A DNA stretch of 64,000 nucleotides from Rhodocyclaceae bacterium (GCA_020445805.1 JAGRFX010000002.1:1-64000); one strand, 5' to 3'. Numbered from the stretch's first letter, positions 42,764 to 51,239 are shown. The notes: a model not told the origin generated them from the sequence alone. Numbers and translations are program-made.

Positions 42764-44425
42764 TCATGCCGCCACCTCGGCGCGCACCTGGCGGACATGG
42801 CTGCACTCGCCCCGCCAGCGGAATCCCTCGCAGCTGCATTCGAGATGCCCTGCCCGGCCGAAGGTGACGCGGTAGCGCTTCGACGGATCGCGCGAACTCG
42901 GAAACTCCCACTGGCCGGTGTCCGCCACCGGCGACGCCTCCAGCGCCGGCCCCAGGCGGGCCGACAGGGCGTCCAGCCGCGCCACGGCGTCGCCATCGGC
43001 CGCGAGCAGCCGACTCTCCTGCAGCAGCGCCGGCGCCAGCGCGGTGAGGTTCGCCTGCAGCGCATGCAGCAGGTTGGCCTCCGGGACGAGTTCGGCCTCG
43101 ACCGCATCGGCCAGCGCGAGCTTGGTCTCCATCAGGGAGGCGATGTAGCCGTCGAGGGTGCCGTCCGCGAAGAAGTACTCGACCGTCACCGCTTCCTTCT
43201 GGCCGAGCCGGTAGGCCCGGTCCTCGGCCTGCCGGTGATTGGCCGGCACCCAGTCGAGATCCTGGAAGATGACGTGGCTGGCCGCGGTGAGGGTGATGCC
43301 CACCCCGCCGGCGACGAGATTGCACAGCGCGACCCGCACCGCCGGGTCGGTCTGGAAGCGCTCGACCGCCGCCTGGCGCGACTCGGCGTTGTCTGCCCCT
43401 GTAATCGTCACCGCCGCCTCGCCGAGCGCCTTGCGGTGGCGGTCGATGCCCTGCTGGAAGCAGCAGAAGACGACGACCTTCTGGCCCGTCGCCAGCACGT
43501 CCCGGATGCGCTCGGCCACGGCAGCGTGCTTCGCCCTGTGCAGCGCCGTGCGCACGGCAGTGAGCCGCGCGAGGAAGTTGCGGTCGTTCGGCTTGGCCGG
43601 GTCGCTACCGGCGAAGCCCTTGAGGAAACTGGCGTGGGCCCTGACGGGGGCGCCATCGATTGCCACCGGGATCCAGCTGCGGATCTTGGGCGGGAGGTCC
43701 AGCACCTCTTCCTTGCGGCGCCGGAGCATGACCTCCTTCATCAGCAGATTGAGCTCGTCGAGGTTCGACGCCCCGTCGGTGACCCAGCCATAGTCGTTGC
43801 GGTAGGCCCCGCAGTAGCGTTTGGCGAAGGACAGGAAGCTGCGCGCCGCCGGGTGGCCGACCGCCCGCAGCAGGTTGAAGAGGTCTCGCGGCCGGTTGGT
43901 GAGCGGCGTGCCGGTCAGCAGGTACACCTGCAGCGGCCTGAACGCCCTGTCCTCCCTGCCATCGACTCCGAGGAGGCGCAGGCAGCGCGCGCTGCGGCCG
44001 CTGGCATTCTTGATGAAGTGCGCCTCGTCGAGGACCACGCCGGACCAGGGCACCCGCTGCAGGCGGGCCTCGTGCTTGCCGAGCAGGTCGTAGTTGACGA
44101 TGACCCAGCGCGGGTTGTCGCAGGCGTGGCCCGCGACGCCGAGCACTTCGATCGCCGCATCGGGCTCGACGGCGCGGATCTCCCGCGCCCAGTTGAGCTT
44201 GAGCGAGGCCGGGCAGACCACCAGCACGCAGCCTTCGGGCGCGGCGAGCTTCATCGCGACGATGGCCTGGCGGGTCTTGCCGAGGCCCATGTCGTCGCCG
44301 AGGATGGCGTGGCCCTTGCGCCTCAGGAAGGCGACCCCTTCGCGCTGGTGGGGGTAGAGGCCGAAGGCGTCGCTCGCGGGCGACGCATGCGGCACGACAG
44401 TCGTGCCCTGAGTTGGCTGTTTCAT
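42764..44425 (-). CDS. SNF2-family helicase with C-terminal SWIM zinc finger
   Basis: 553 residues. Motif I is GDDMGLGKT (43-51), motif II VVLDEAHFIKN, motif III LTGTPLTNRPRDLFNLLRA, and motifs V-VI appear in VALCNLVAGGVGITLTAASHV and DRAYRLGQKEAVTVE. The C terminus has the SWIM pattern CSCEGFRWRGECSH, a zinc-binding DNA/protein-interaction motif. The compact SNF2 core resembles SMARCAL1/HARP-like translocases. It probably remodels protein-DNA complexes or branched DNA. The start codon follows a SAM-II-like RNA leader whose 3' strand runs into the ribosome site. Confidence 0.9.
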   Translation of the reverse strand: MKQPTQGTTVVPHASPASDAFGLYPHQREGVAFLRRKGHAILGDDMGLGKTRQAIVAMKLAAPEGCVLVVCPASLKLNWAREIRAVEPDAAIEVLGVAGHACDNPRWVIVNYDLLGKHEARLQRVPWSGVVLDEAHFIKNASGRSARCLRLLGVDGREDRAFRPLQVYLLTGTPLTNRPRDLFNLLRAVGHPAARSFLSFAKRYCGAYRNDYGWVTDGASNLDELNLLMKEVMLRRRKEEVLDLPPKIRSWIPVAIDGAPVRAHASFLKGFAGSDPAKPNDRNFLARLTAVRTALHRAKHAAVAERIRDVLATGQKVVVFCCFQQGIDRHRKALGEAAVTITGADNAESRQAAVERFQTDPAVRVALCNLVAGGVGITLTAASHVIFQDLDWVPANHRQAEDRAYRLGQKEAVTVEYFFADGTLDGYIASLMETKLALADAVEAELVPEANLLHALQANLTALAPALLQESRLLAADGDAVARLDALSARLGPALEASPVADTGQWEFPSSRDPSKRYRVTFGRAGHLECSCEGFRWRGECSHVRQVRAEVAA

Positions 44426-44432
44426 CCGAGTT

Positions 44433-44491
44433 CTCCTCTTTAGCGGCTTTGCCGAATCGGCGGGGGCCGCAAGCTGGAATCAAATCCCCCC
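44433..44491 (-). ncRNA. SAM-II-like pseudoknot leader, copy A (helicase)
   Basis: On the minus strand the order is GGGGG, AUUUGAUUCCAGCUUGCGG, CCCCC, a small hairpin GCCGAUUCGGC, AAAGCCGCUAAAGAGGAG. The G and C runs form P1, and GCGG with CCGC forms the crossing helix P2, so the fold is an H-type pseudoknot. The conserved AUUUG, UUGC and GCUAAA elements match the SAM-II riboswitch as I know it. AGAGGAG right after P2 is the ribosome site of the helicase, 7 nt before its ATG, which would allow translational control. Confidence 0.6.
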
Positions 44492-44539
44492 GGCCATGTG
44501 CGATTCGCCGTGGCTGGCCAGGCCACGGCAACGGGGACA

Positions 44540-44812
44540 TCAGTCGCCGCCGGCGAGCCGCATGGCCGACGCTTCGTAGAGGTCGCTGAGCGTGACTTGC
44601 GATACGGCTTCGAGGTCGTCCATGCCGTCGTGGGTGCCATCGGGCGGGCGCGCCAGGATCTGGTCGGCATAGCGTTCTACCGAGGCCAGCAGCGCGGCCC
44701 TGAACTCTTCATCGACGGGGAGCCGTGCGATGTCATGGCGCAGCCGGTCGAGCCGGTTCAACGGAGCGTCACCTGTGCTGTCCTGAGCGGAGGAAGGGCC
44801 AATGGAAGTCAT
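44540..44812 (-). CDS. small hypothetical protein coupled to the Tat protein
   Basis: 90 residues from the ATG at 44812, which overlaps the upstream stop by 4 nt. LNRLDRLRHDIARLPVDEEFRAALLASVERYADQIL and LEAVSQVTLSDLYEASAMRL suggest a helical protein. It lies between the Tat-signal gene and leader copy A. No family recognised. Plausible partner of the gene upstream. Confidence 0.6.
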   Translation of the reverse strand: MTSIGPSSAQDSTGDAPLNRLDRLRHDIARLPVDEEFRAALLASVERYADQILARPPDGTHDGMDDLEAVSQVTLSDLYEASAMRLAGGD

Positions 44813-45519
44813 GCGGAGCCCTCCTCGACAAAGCGGATCTCCCAGCCCTTCGCCGCCGCGATCCGGTTCGCCTCTTCGACCGGGATCCGAAGCTCCGCCG
44901 CGTAGTAGGAACTGCCTGGGAACTCGCCCTCGATGACGACGATGTCGAGCGCTTCCATCACCTCCCGATCCTCGCTGAGGAAGTGATCGTAGGCGGCACC
45001 CTGGGCGTTGCCGGTCTTGTAGAGTTCGTCCGCCTCGAGGCACCAGTCGGGTTCCTCGGCGAGCCAGTCCTCGACGATCGAATCCACATCGGCGCGATCT
45101 CCCTCTGCGAGACCGTCGAGCCAGGCTTCCCAGCCTTCCTCGGCCTGCGCGTCGAGGTCCGGCCATTCGAAGGGCTGGTCGTTCTCTTCCGCGCGCAGGG
45201 AGGCTTTGTTCGCGCGCTCCCAGAGCAGGTCCCTGTAGTGCTCGACGATGCGCTCGCGCAGGCTCCAGTGAGCTTCGACATCCGAGGCCGAGGACAGGTC
45301 GCGTACGTCGAGCCAATAGGCTTCCGCCCGGGTCTTCGGCGCTTCGAAGTTGGCGAGGGAGAGCGTGCCGTAGTCACTGACCTCGAATAGGCCCCACGCC
45401 CGGCTTGCGGTCGCCCAGGCGGCGTCGATCTCCGGTTCGGTTGCGGCGACGACGTCCAGCGGCAGCGCGATGCTGGCCCCGAGCGAGGCGAGCGTTTTCA
45501 GAAAGGTCCTGCGGTCCAT
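44809..45519 (-). CDS. Tat-exported acidic protein of unknown function
   Basis: 236 residues. The N terminus MDRRTFLKTLASLGASIALPLDVVAA is a twin-arginine signal (R3-R4-T-F-L-K), with likely cleavage after VVAA, so the folded protein is sent to the periplasm. The mature part is acidic, Trp-rich and helical (AWATASRAWGLFEVSDYGTL, WERANKASLR, EEGWEAWLDGLAEGDRADVD). A Tat substrate in an operon with a SNF2 helicase is unusual. The gene follows leader copy B directly. Confidence 0.65.
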   Translation of the reverse strand: MDRRTFLKTLASLGASIALPLDVVAATEPEIDAAWATASRAWGLFEVSDYGTLSLANFEAPKTRAEAYWLDVRDLSSASDVEAHWSLRERIVEHYRDLLWERANKASLRAEENDQPFEWPDLDAQAEEGWEAWLDGLAEGDRADVDSIVEDWLAEEPDWCLEADELYKTGNAQGAAYDHFLSEDREVMEALDIVVIEGEFPGSSYYAAELRIPVEEANRIAAAKGWEIRFVEEGSA

Positions 45520-45526
45520 GGTGATA

Positions 45527-45586
45527 CTCCTCTTTAGCGGCTTTGCCGGTCTGGCGGGGGCCGCAAGCTGGAATCAAATCCCCCGG
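45527..45586 (-). ncRNA. SAM-II-like pseudoknot leader, copy B (Tat protein)
   Basis: Nearly identical to copy A: GGGGG, AUUUGAUUCCAGCUUGCGG, CCCCC, GCCAGACCGGC hairpin, AAAGCCGCUAAAGAGGAG. Differences from A fall in the apical part of the inserted hairpin, where CCGAUUCGG becomes CCAGACCGG. The ribosome site AGAGGAG lies 7 nt before the ATG at 45519. Confidence 0.6.
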
Positions 45587-45638
45587 CCCGTGAGGTGGGC
45601 CAGCCCGTTGCTTGACTGCAGTGTCGCGCTTAGCAGGC

Positions 45639-45854
45639 TCAGGAGATGAGCTTCTCGAAGGTCTCAGGCGCGTCTGGCGCTGAAAGGCCGAAGTGGCACG
45701 CCGCGTCGCGCAGCACGCGATGGATGGAAAGTGCCTCGCCGCCCTGCCTGTCGGCGCGGGCTACGCGAACGGTACGCGTGGATTGCGGAATAAAGCGGCC
45801 GAGCGCCTCGGGACTGCGGCTACGGGGCCGGTCGGCCCAGTGTGTGACGAGCAT
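45639..45854 (-). CDS. 71-residue hypothetical protein
   Basis: ATG at 45854 with GGGAG 8 nt upstream. The C-terminal part (SIHRVLRDAACHFGLSAPDAPETFEKLIS) reads as a helical domain; the first half is basic. It lies between leader copies C and B. The reading is supported mainly by the ribosome site and its place in the operon. Confidence 0.45.
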   Translation of the reverse strand: MLVTHWADRPRSRSPEALGRFIPQSTRTVRVARADRQGGEALSIHRVLRDAACHFGLSAPDAPETFEKLIS

Positions 45855-45918
45855 CTGACGTCTCCCGCCCCCTGATTGACCGGCGTGACCGGCCTCGCGG
45901 GGGCGAAAGAGGCGGTGA

Positions 45919-45971
45919 CGCTTTAGCCGGATTTTGTTGTCCGCCCCGGCAAGTTGTCGTTAAGGCCGGCG
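45919..45971 (-). ncRNA. SAM-II-like pseudoknot leader, copy C (diverged)
   Basis: Minus-strand order: GCCGGCC, UUAACGACAACUUGCCGG, GGCGG, ACAACAAAAU, CCGGCUAAAGCG. The crossing helix would be GCCGG with CCGGC, compared with GCGG/CCGC in A and B, so both sides change together. The AUUUG element is replaced by UUAACG. It precedes the 71-residue gene by 64 nt. Confidence 0.4.
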
Positions 45972-45978
45972 GATGCTG

Positions 45979-46022
45979 CAAAAAGAAAAACCCGCTTCGC
46001 GCTCGCGCGCCAAAGCGGGTTT
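45979..46022 (-). terminator. intrinsic terminator just after leader copy D
   Basis: On the minus strand AACCCGCTTT and AAGCGGGTT pair around a GC-rich loop (itself able to pair GGCGCGCG/CGCGC-like) and are followed by TTTTCTTTTT. It starts directly after the P2 3' strand of copy D, which could make D an attenuator, and it separates D from copy C. Confidence 0.75.
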
Positions 46023-46027
46023 GACTT

Positions 46028-46080
46028 CCGCTTTAGCTGTATTTTTCAGGCGCCCGCAAGCTGTGATCTCAAATCGGCGC
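46028..46080 (-). ncRNA. SAM-II-like pseudoknot, copy D (closest to canonical)
   Basis: Minus-strand order: GCGCC, GAUUUGAGAUCACAGCUUGCG, GGCGC, CUGAAAAAUACAGCUAAAGCGG. P1 is GCGCC/GGCGC, different from the G5/C5 stem of A and B while keeping pairing. The third loop UGAAAAAUACAGCUAAA lacks the inserted hairpin and is close to that of the environmental SAM-II RNA used for crystallography (UGAUAAAUGUAGCUAAA, from memory). A terminator follows at once. Confidence 0.6.
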
Positions 46081-46640
46081 AAGACGATACTGCGCCCAGC
46101 CCACTTCCAAGTCAATCACCAGCACCGTTCTGCCGGTCATTAGCGTGAGGCATGGAGTGCGAGGCGCCAGATCATCGCCGCGTTTCCAGAGGCACACGCA
46201 CATTGTCCGACAAGCATGGCTCATGGCGTGAGCCCGTCCAGATCGATGATCAAGCGCGCCTTCATGACGCGCGCCACTAGCCGCCGACCTGCCGGCCCGC
46301 ACTCGGCCACCACCCAGCGCCCGTGATGAATGCAACCAGACCACCCCGTCGCCACGGTGCGCCTTGAGTACCCGCCAGTGGCAGAAATGCGCAGGTCCAA
46401 TCGACAAGACTCAACGTCCACGTACTTTCGCCTATCTGAAGGACGCCGATGATCAAGCATTCTGGAGCGCGCGCCTCCAGACACCTTTCAAGATTCGTGG
46501 AGCGAGATTCTGCCCACGATGTCGCGACGGCTTGCCCGTCGCAGTCTGGTAGCGCCCTGACCAGGCTCACTCCTTGAGCCCGGCGTTCCCTATCGTCGCT
46601 CCATTCACCGGGCAATGACGCCCGGTACAGAGGAGCTGCT
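46081..46640. other. decayed region with an interspersed repeat
   Basis: No intact gene is supported. Overlapping minus-strand frames (46069-46407, 46221-46484, 46277-46615) each contain a short protein-like stretch, for example ARVMKARLIIDLDGLTP, suggesting one frameshifted relic. From 46475 to 46590 the DNA resembles 41531-41640, including CAGTCTGGT, GCGCCCTGA and a GGCTC/GAGCC hairpin at 46561-46583. The last 60 nt hold the promoter and ribosome site (AGAGGAG) of the vWA gene. Confidence 0.4.
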
Positions 46641-47990
46641 ATGACTTCCCACCCGATCCTGATTCACCCCGCCCGGCCCGCAGTGATCGCCGGCGCGGCT
46701 CACAAGCTCGACGTGCTGATCCGCGTGCAGGCTCCCGATGAACCCGAAAGCGAAGCCAAGCCGCGTCAGCCCTACCATCTCTCACTGGTAATCGACCGCT
46801 CTGGCTCCATGTCGGGAGCTCCACTCGAGGAAGCCAAGAGATGCGCGGCTCACGTCTTCGACCGGCTCGCCCCGACCGATGTCGCCTCACTGGTGGTCTT
46901 CGACGACCGCGTGAATCTGCTTTGCCCAGCCACATTGGTAGGTGATCGCCGCCATTTGCATCAGACCCTTGACCGAGTGACTGCCGGCGGATCGACAAAC
47001 CTGCACGGAGGCTGGAAGGCAGGCTTCGCATCCTTGCCGCCCGACGCTGAAAACGCCTCAATTGCGCGGGTGATCCTGCTTTCCGACGGCAATGCCAATG
47101 TCGGTGAAACGACCGACGTCGATGAGATCGCCGCGCTCTGCGCGGAAGCGGCGTCCAAGGGCGTCAGCACTTCGACCTACGGGCTTGGACGCAATTTCAA
47201 TGAAGACCTGATGGTGGCAATGGCCAGGCAGTCCGGGGGAAATCACTATTACGGCGACACTGCCGCCGATCTCATGGAGCCCTTCGCTGCCGAGTTCGAC
47301 CTGATTTCGAATCTCTTCGCGCGCAACCTTCGCCTGTCGCTCGCCGCGCCAGCCGGCGTGAAGATTCGGCTCCTTAACGACTATCGGATCGAGCAGCGCG
47401 GTGACTTCCCGACGATTCATCTCCCCGATCTCGCGTACGGTGCCGAGGCTTGGGCTCTCGTCCAGTTGGAGCTACCTGCCGAAATCGCCGCGGACAACGT
47501 GAATGGACTGCTTCAGGCTGCCGCAACCGGTCTCTCGCCAAGCAACGAGCCGGTTGCGTTCGCCGACGCCAAACTTTCGCTTCCCGCGATGGCTGCCAAT
47601 GCGTGGGCGGCGCTCGTCGAGGACCCGCTCGTGGTGTCCCGTCGCAGCGAGATCGAAGCCGCCGATTTCATCACCCGTGCGCGCAAGCTCGCCGAGCGTG
47701 GGAACTGGGAGGCGATCGGGCTGATGATGGAAGAAGCACGCGAGCGTTTTGCCGGCAATCCGTGGGTGCTGCAGGTGCTGGAGGGACTTGTCGAGCTCGC
47801 GCAATCCATGGATCGCATGCGCTTTCGAAAGGAAGCGCTCTATTCGAGCAGCCGGATGAATCGGCGCCTGTCTGCAAAGGACGAGATGCTCTCGATGTCG
47901 AGCGATCGCGAGGCGCCGAGCTTTCTCAAGCGCAAGTCCCGCCAGGGAAAGGCCGACCCCCAGCCAGGCGAAGGTGGCGACAAGGCGTGA
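46641..47990 (+). CDS. von Willebrand factor A domain protein
   Basis: 449 residues with AGAGGAG before the ATG. The vWA fold carries an intact MIDAS: DRSGSMSG (52-59), then GGSTNLHGGW (Thr) and LLSDGNANVGE (Asp). The second half has a beta-sandwich-like part (RLSLAAPAGVKIRLL) and helices with ERGNWEAIGLMMEEARERF. No signal peptide is seen, so it is cytosolic, like vWA proteins in MoxR/TerY or Yfbk-like systems. It begins a rightward series with TGATG coupling to the next frame. Confidence 0.88.
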   Translation: MTSHPILIHPARPAVIAGAAHKLDVLIRVQAPDEPESEAKPRQPYHLSLVIDRSGSMSGAPLEEAKRCAAHVFDRLAPTDVASLVVFDDRVNLLCPATLVGDRRHLHQTLDRVTAGGSTNLHGGWKAGFASLPPDAENASIARVILLSDGNANVGETTDVDEIAALCAEAASKGVSTSTYGLGRNFNEDLMVAMARQSGGNHYYGDTAADLMEPFAAEFDLISNLFARNLRLSLAAPAGVKIRLLNDYRIEQRGDFPTIHLPDLAYGAEAWALVQLELPAEIAADNVNGLLQAAATGLSPSNEPVAFADAKLSLPAMAANAWAALVEDPLVVSRRSEIEAADFITRARKLAERGNWEAIGLMMEEARERFAGNPWVLQVLEGLVELAQSMDRMRFRKEALYSSSRMNRRLSAKDEMLSMSSDREAPSFLKRKSRQGKADPQPGEGGDKA

Positions 47991-48037
47991 TGGAACTGGC
48001 GGGTGCGGCGCGCACCTGCCTCTTTGGAGAAGACCGG

Positions 48038-48532
48038 ATGACCGCACAGATTGGCGAAGTACTCTTGATCAACGGCGAGCAAGTCACGATGTGCACCGAG
48101 CCGCTCGGCCACTACTTCGAACTGGGTGGCAAGGCGCCCGCGTTCGACGACTGGAGTTGCACCGCGCTATGGCGTGGCTACGTCGGTACCTGGGAAATTG
48201 TTGATTCCCGCCTCTATCTTGTAGATCTCACGGGCACCCTCGCCGACGGATCGCAGGCCACACTCGCAACCATCTTTCCCGATCATCCCAAACGGGTCTT
48301 CGCGCACTGGTTCACCGGCACCCTGAGGATCCCGGAGGGCAAGATCCTCAGCTACGTCCATATGGGCTACGGATCAAGTTACGAGCGCGATCACCTGATC
48401 CATGTCACCGACGGCGTCGTGACCTCGGAAGAGATCCAGGACAACGGCGTGTCAAGCCGCGAGTCGGGTAGTGAAGGCTACTCGGTCATGGCGATGACGA
48501 TATTCGGGTCGGACCGGGATACGGAGTGTTGA
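48038..48532 (+). CDS. hypothetical protein downstream of vWA gene
   Basis: 164 residues from the ATG at 48038 (TTGGAGAAGACCGG before it); an alternative start at 47990 overlaps the vWA stop and would add 16 residues. The sequence RGYVGTWEIVDSRLYLVDLTGTL, VFAHWFTGTLRIPEGKILSYVHMGYGSSYERD is a beta-rich, strongly conserved-looking fold I have seen as an unnamed family but cannot name. It overlaps the next gene by 1 nt. Confidence 0.7.
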   Translation: MTAQIGEVLLINGEQVTMCTEPLGHYFELGGKAPAFDDWSCTALWRGYVGTWEIVDSRLYLVDLTGTLADGSQATLATIFPDHPKRVFAHWFTGTLRIPEGKILSYVHMGYGSSYERDHLIHVTDGVVTSEEIQDNGVSSRESGSEGYSVMAMTIFGSDRDTEC

Positions 48533-49158
48533 TGACGTGGCTGTTGGGATACCTGATGGTTGGCATGGTTGTCATTTCGACGGCTGTCGTCATGAAAAGG
48601 CGGTCGACCGACAAGGCCATGCCGTCGCTGTCCAAACCGCATTCCAGGCACGAGCAGCCACCGTCTTGCTGGGCCAATGCGCGGGAGTGTTCGGGCATTG
48701 CGCTGGGGGTCTTGCTCTTCACGCCGTTCTGGCCCTACGTAATGTTCAAGGAGCTCGTCGGGGCGAACCGGTCGAACGCGAATGAGACTTCCCTGCCAAA
48801 GCCTTTTGCGGTTGGACGCGAGGATCTGCAGTGGAAGACAACGATCGAGGAGATCGAGCGGGCGGCGCGTGTCCAGGATCCACTGGGCGCCGTTCCAGAC
48901 GTGCCATTCGGGCATCTCAATGCAGCGTGGGTTGCGTTTCGCGGACAATTGACCGCAAGCGACGAGGTATGGACATTCGTATCCCGCACCGAGAGGGCGT
49001 TCGGTATTGCAGAGATGCGGGAGGGCCATGTCATCGTCGGACATGACGGACTGGGCGGTTGCTTTCTGAGGCGAATGGAGCGGGTTTGCCGCCGCGCGAA
49101 CGAACAGGTCCGATCGGCGGAAACTGGCGCCACCAGTCCCGCGACGAAGGCACGGTGA
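48532..49158 (+). CDS. membrane-anchored hypothetical protein
   Basis: 208 residues, ATG overlapping the previous stop (TGATG). One N-terminal transmembrane segment (LLGYLMVGMVVISTAVVM) and a second hydrophobic stretch (ECSGIALGVLLFTPFWPYVMF) enclose a short basic loop; a soluble C-terminal domain of about 120 residues follows (AFGIAEMREGHVIVGHDGLGGCFLRRM). No family recognised. Probably works with the two preceding genes at the inner membrane. Confidence 0.6.
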   Translation: MTWLLGYLMVGMVVISTAVVMKRRSTDKAMPSLSKPHSRHEQPPSCWANARECSGIALGVLLFTPFWPYVMFKELVGANRSNANETSLPKPFAVGREDLQWKTTIEEIERAARVQDPLGAVPDVPFGHLNAAWVAFRGQLTASDEVWTFVSRTERAFGIAEMREGHVIVGHDGLGGCFLRRMERVCRRANEQVRSAETGATSPATKAR

Positions 49159-49345
49159 AGAGCGACGCGCCGTCAGTCCGCGGGGTCCAGCGGGCAGGCA
49201 CTTCCGCTACGGGGGGCCGCCCCCTCTCACCGGGCGCGTGACCGCTGCCGCAACGGAGCAGCCTCGATCCGATTGACCAGAGCACGAGCACGACCACTGT
49301 GGCCGTTCACCCTTCCTGTATCGAACCCATCCAACGAGACCATTG

Positions 49346-50986
49346 ATGACCATCAGCTACGACGACACCGCGATCGATGAAATCGTGTGGGACGCGATCC
49401 GGGAATCGGACTGTATTGACGACTACAAGGCGTATCTGGGACACAACCTGGCCAAGACGGCCCATGCTGACGACGCGATGTCCGCGATTGAGTGTCTGGA
49501 TGAAGCAGATGACGTCGGCTCGGCCCGCTACCCGGTCGCCTACTCGCAGGTTCTCGCACTCGCCGACAGCGGGCAGGCAAGCGCGCAGTTTCATGTGGCG
49601 AAGATGTTGGCGAACGGATTCGGCGTGGGCCGGGATCTCGTCAACGCGGTGAAGTGGTATCAACTCGCCGTGCATCAGGGCGATTTGCGTGCAACGGTGA
49701 ATCTTGCGTTGATGGGGCTCGAGGGCTCGGCAACCAGCTTCGGTCCTGCAAAGGCGTTTGATCTGCTACGTGCGGCCATCGCAAAGGGCGAAGGTCGAGC
49801 TGCAGTCGTCCTTGCCCGAATGCACGCCTCCGGAAGCGGTGTTCCCAAGGATGTTTCGGCTGCACAGGAGTTGCTCATTCAAGCGTGGGAGCACGGTGAG
49901 AGCGAAGCGGCCCTGGAAATGGGCCGAATGCTGTCGGCGAACCGGAACCCGGAACTGTCCGAAGTGGCCTGGGAGTGGATCGAACGCGCCGCGGACGCAG
50001 GGAATGTCTCCGCCAGTACGATGCTGGGCTACATGGCGGAGAGCGAGGGAAGGATCGATGAGGCGATCGCTCACTACAAGACGGCAGCCCGCGCGGGCAA
50101 CGACGACGCAGCCAAAGCCCTTGGCACCCTCTATCTGCTCGGCAAGGGTGTCCCTGCCGACGGAACTGAAGCCGTCAAGTGGCTGCGGCCCGCAGCGCTC
50201 AGGGGACATACAGGCGCTCAATACAATCTCGCGATCGCCTACCGTGACGGCGTTGGCGTGATCCCGAACCGTCAGACCGCACGCAAGTGGATGAAACGCG
50301 CAGCACTCGGCGGGGACATCAATGCCAAGGTCAGATACGCCGAGATGGCTATAGAAGAGGAGCCGGCGGAGGCCGTGGGCCATCTCATGGATGCAGCCAA
50401 GGCCGGAAATGCGCTCGCCCAGGCCCGTCTCGGGCTTGCCTGCAAGAATGGCTGTGGAATCGCCGCGGACCCGGCCGCGGCCTACAAGTGGATTCGTCTG
50501 TCCGCGCTGCAGAAAGAGCCGCTGGGTCTCTACTTGATGGGCTGGGCAACCCAGGCCGGCGTGGGCGTCGAAGCTGATGCCAAGCAGGCCCTGGTCTGGT
50601 TCCGGAAAGGTGCCGAACTCGGGGACGCTGCCAGTCAGTATCGGTTCGGGGTTGCCCATCTCGTTGGCGAGGGCACGGAACGCGACATCGCCGAGGCGGC
50701 ATTCTGGCTTACCAAGTCAGCAGATCAGGGATTTGCCGAAGCCGAGCGCGGCATCGGGATGATGTTCCTGTTCGGTGATGGTGTTGAAGAGAATGCGGCC
50801 GAAGCGGCGAACTGGCTCGAGTCTGCAGCCCGAAAGAACGACCCCCACGCCCAGTTCGTGCTCGGCCGGCTCTATGCGTCGGGCCAGGGCGTCGATCGCG
50901 ATACGGAAGTGGCGCGGGACTGGATCGAGCGCGCCGCAGCGCTCGGGCACTCGGACGCGAAAGACTGGCTGCAAAGCGCCGAGTAG
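49346..50986 (+). CDS. large Sel1-repeat protein
   Basis: 546 residues from the ATG at 49346. About 60 residues of N-terminal helical lead are followed by around twelve Sel1 repeats, for example AQFHVAKMLANGFGVGRDLVN with AVKWYQLAVHQGDLRA, DDAAKALGTLYLLGKGVPAD and AQFVLGRLYASGQGVDRDTE. It forms a solenoid scaffold in the cytosol. It is the second Sel1 protein in the island (the first is at 38115) and lies 187 nt after the membrane protein. Confidence 0.9.
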   Translation: MTISYDDTAIDEIVWDAIRESDCIDDYKAYLGHNLAKTAHADDAMSAIECLDEADDVGSARYPVAYSQVLALADSGQASAQFHVAKMLANGFGVGRDLVNAVKWYQLAVHQGDLRATVNLALMGLEGSATSFGPAKAFDLLRAAIAKGEGRAAVVLARMHASGSGVPKDVSAAQELLIQAWEHGESEAALEMGRMLSANRNPELSEVAWEWIERAADAGNVSASTMLGYMAESEGRIDEAIAHYKTAARAGNDDAAKALGTLYLLGKGVPADGTEAVKWLRPAALRGHTGAQYNLAIAYRDGVGVIPNRQTARKWMKRAALGGDINAKVRYAEMAIEEEPAEAVGHLMDAAKAGNALAQARLGLACKNGCGIAADPAAAYKWIRLSALQKEPLGLYLMGWATQAGVGVEADAKQALVWFRKGAELGDAASQYRFGVAHLVGEGTERDIAEAAFWLTKSADQGFAEAERGIGMMFLFGDGVEENAAEAANWLESAARKNDPHAQFVLGRLYASGQGVDRDTEVARDWIERAAALGHSDAKDWLQSAE

Positions 50987-51239
50987 CGGTCAGTTTTCGG
51001 GCGGCAGGCATGACGAGTTGAAACCAATGCAGGCCCGCCGGTTGGAGCGCGCGCACGCGCAATGAGGGGCCGCGTAGGTACGGTCCGGTTCGCCGGGATC
51101 TGCAATGTCGCGATCGCGGAATCCCCGCCCACGCTGAGCGCAATCAGTTCGCTGGGAAGGTGGGGCTGCCAGGCTCACTCTGTGGGCCTGGCGGTCAGTA
51201 AGCTTTCGACTCGAAACCAGATTGGACCCAGACTCAAGA

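Noticed and set aside
44433..46080. Direct annotation of the leaders as methionine-biosynthesis SAM-II riboswitches
   Set aside because: The fold and conserved bases fit, but no methionine or SAM gene is downstream and loop 3 of copies A and B has an added hairpin, so they are only called SAM-II-like.
46069..46615. Three overlapping minus-strand frames as separate genes
   Set aside because: Each has only a short protein-like stretch in a different frame and none has a ribosome site, which is better explained by one decayed gene.
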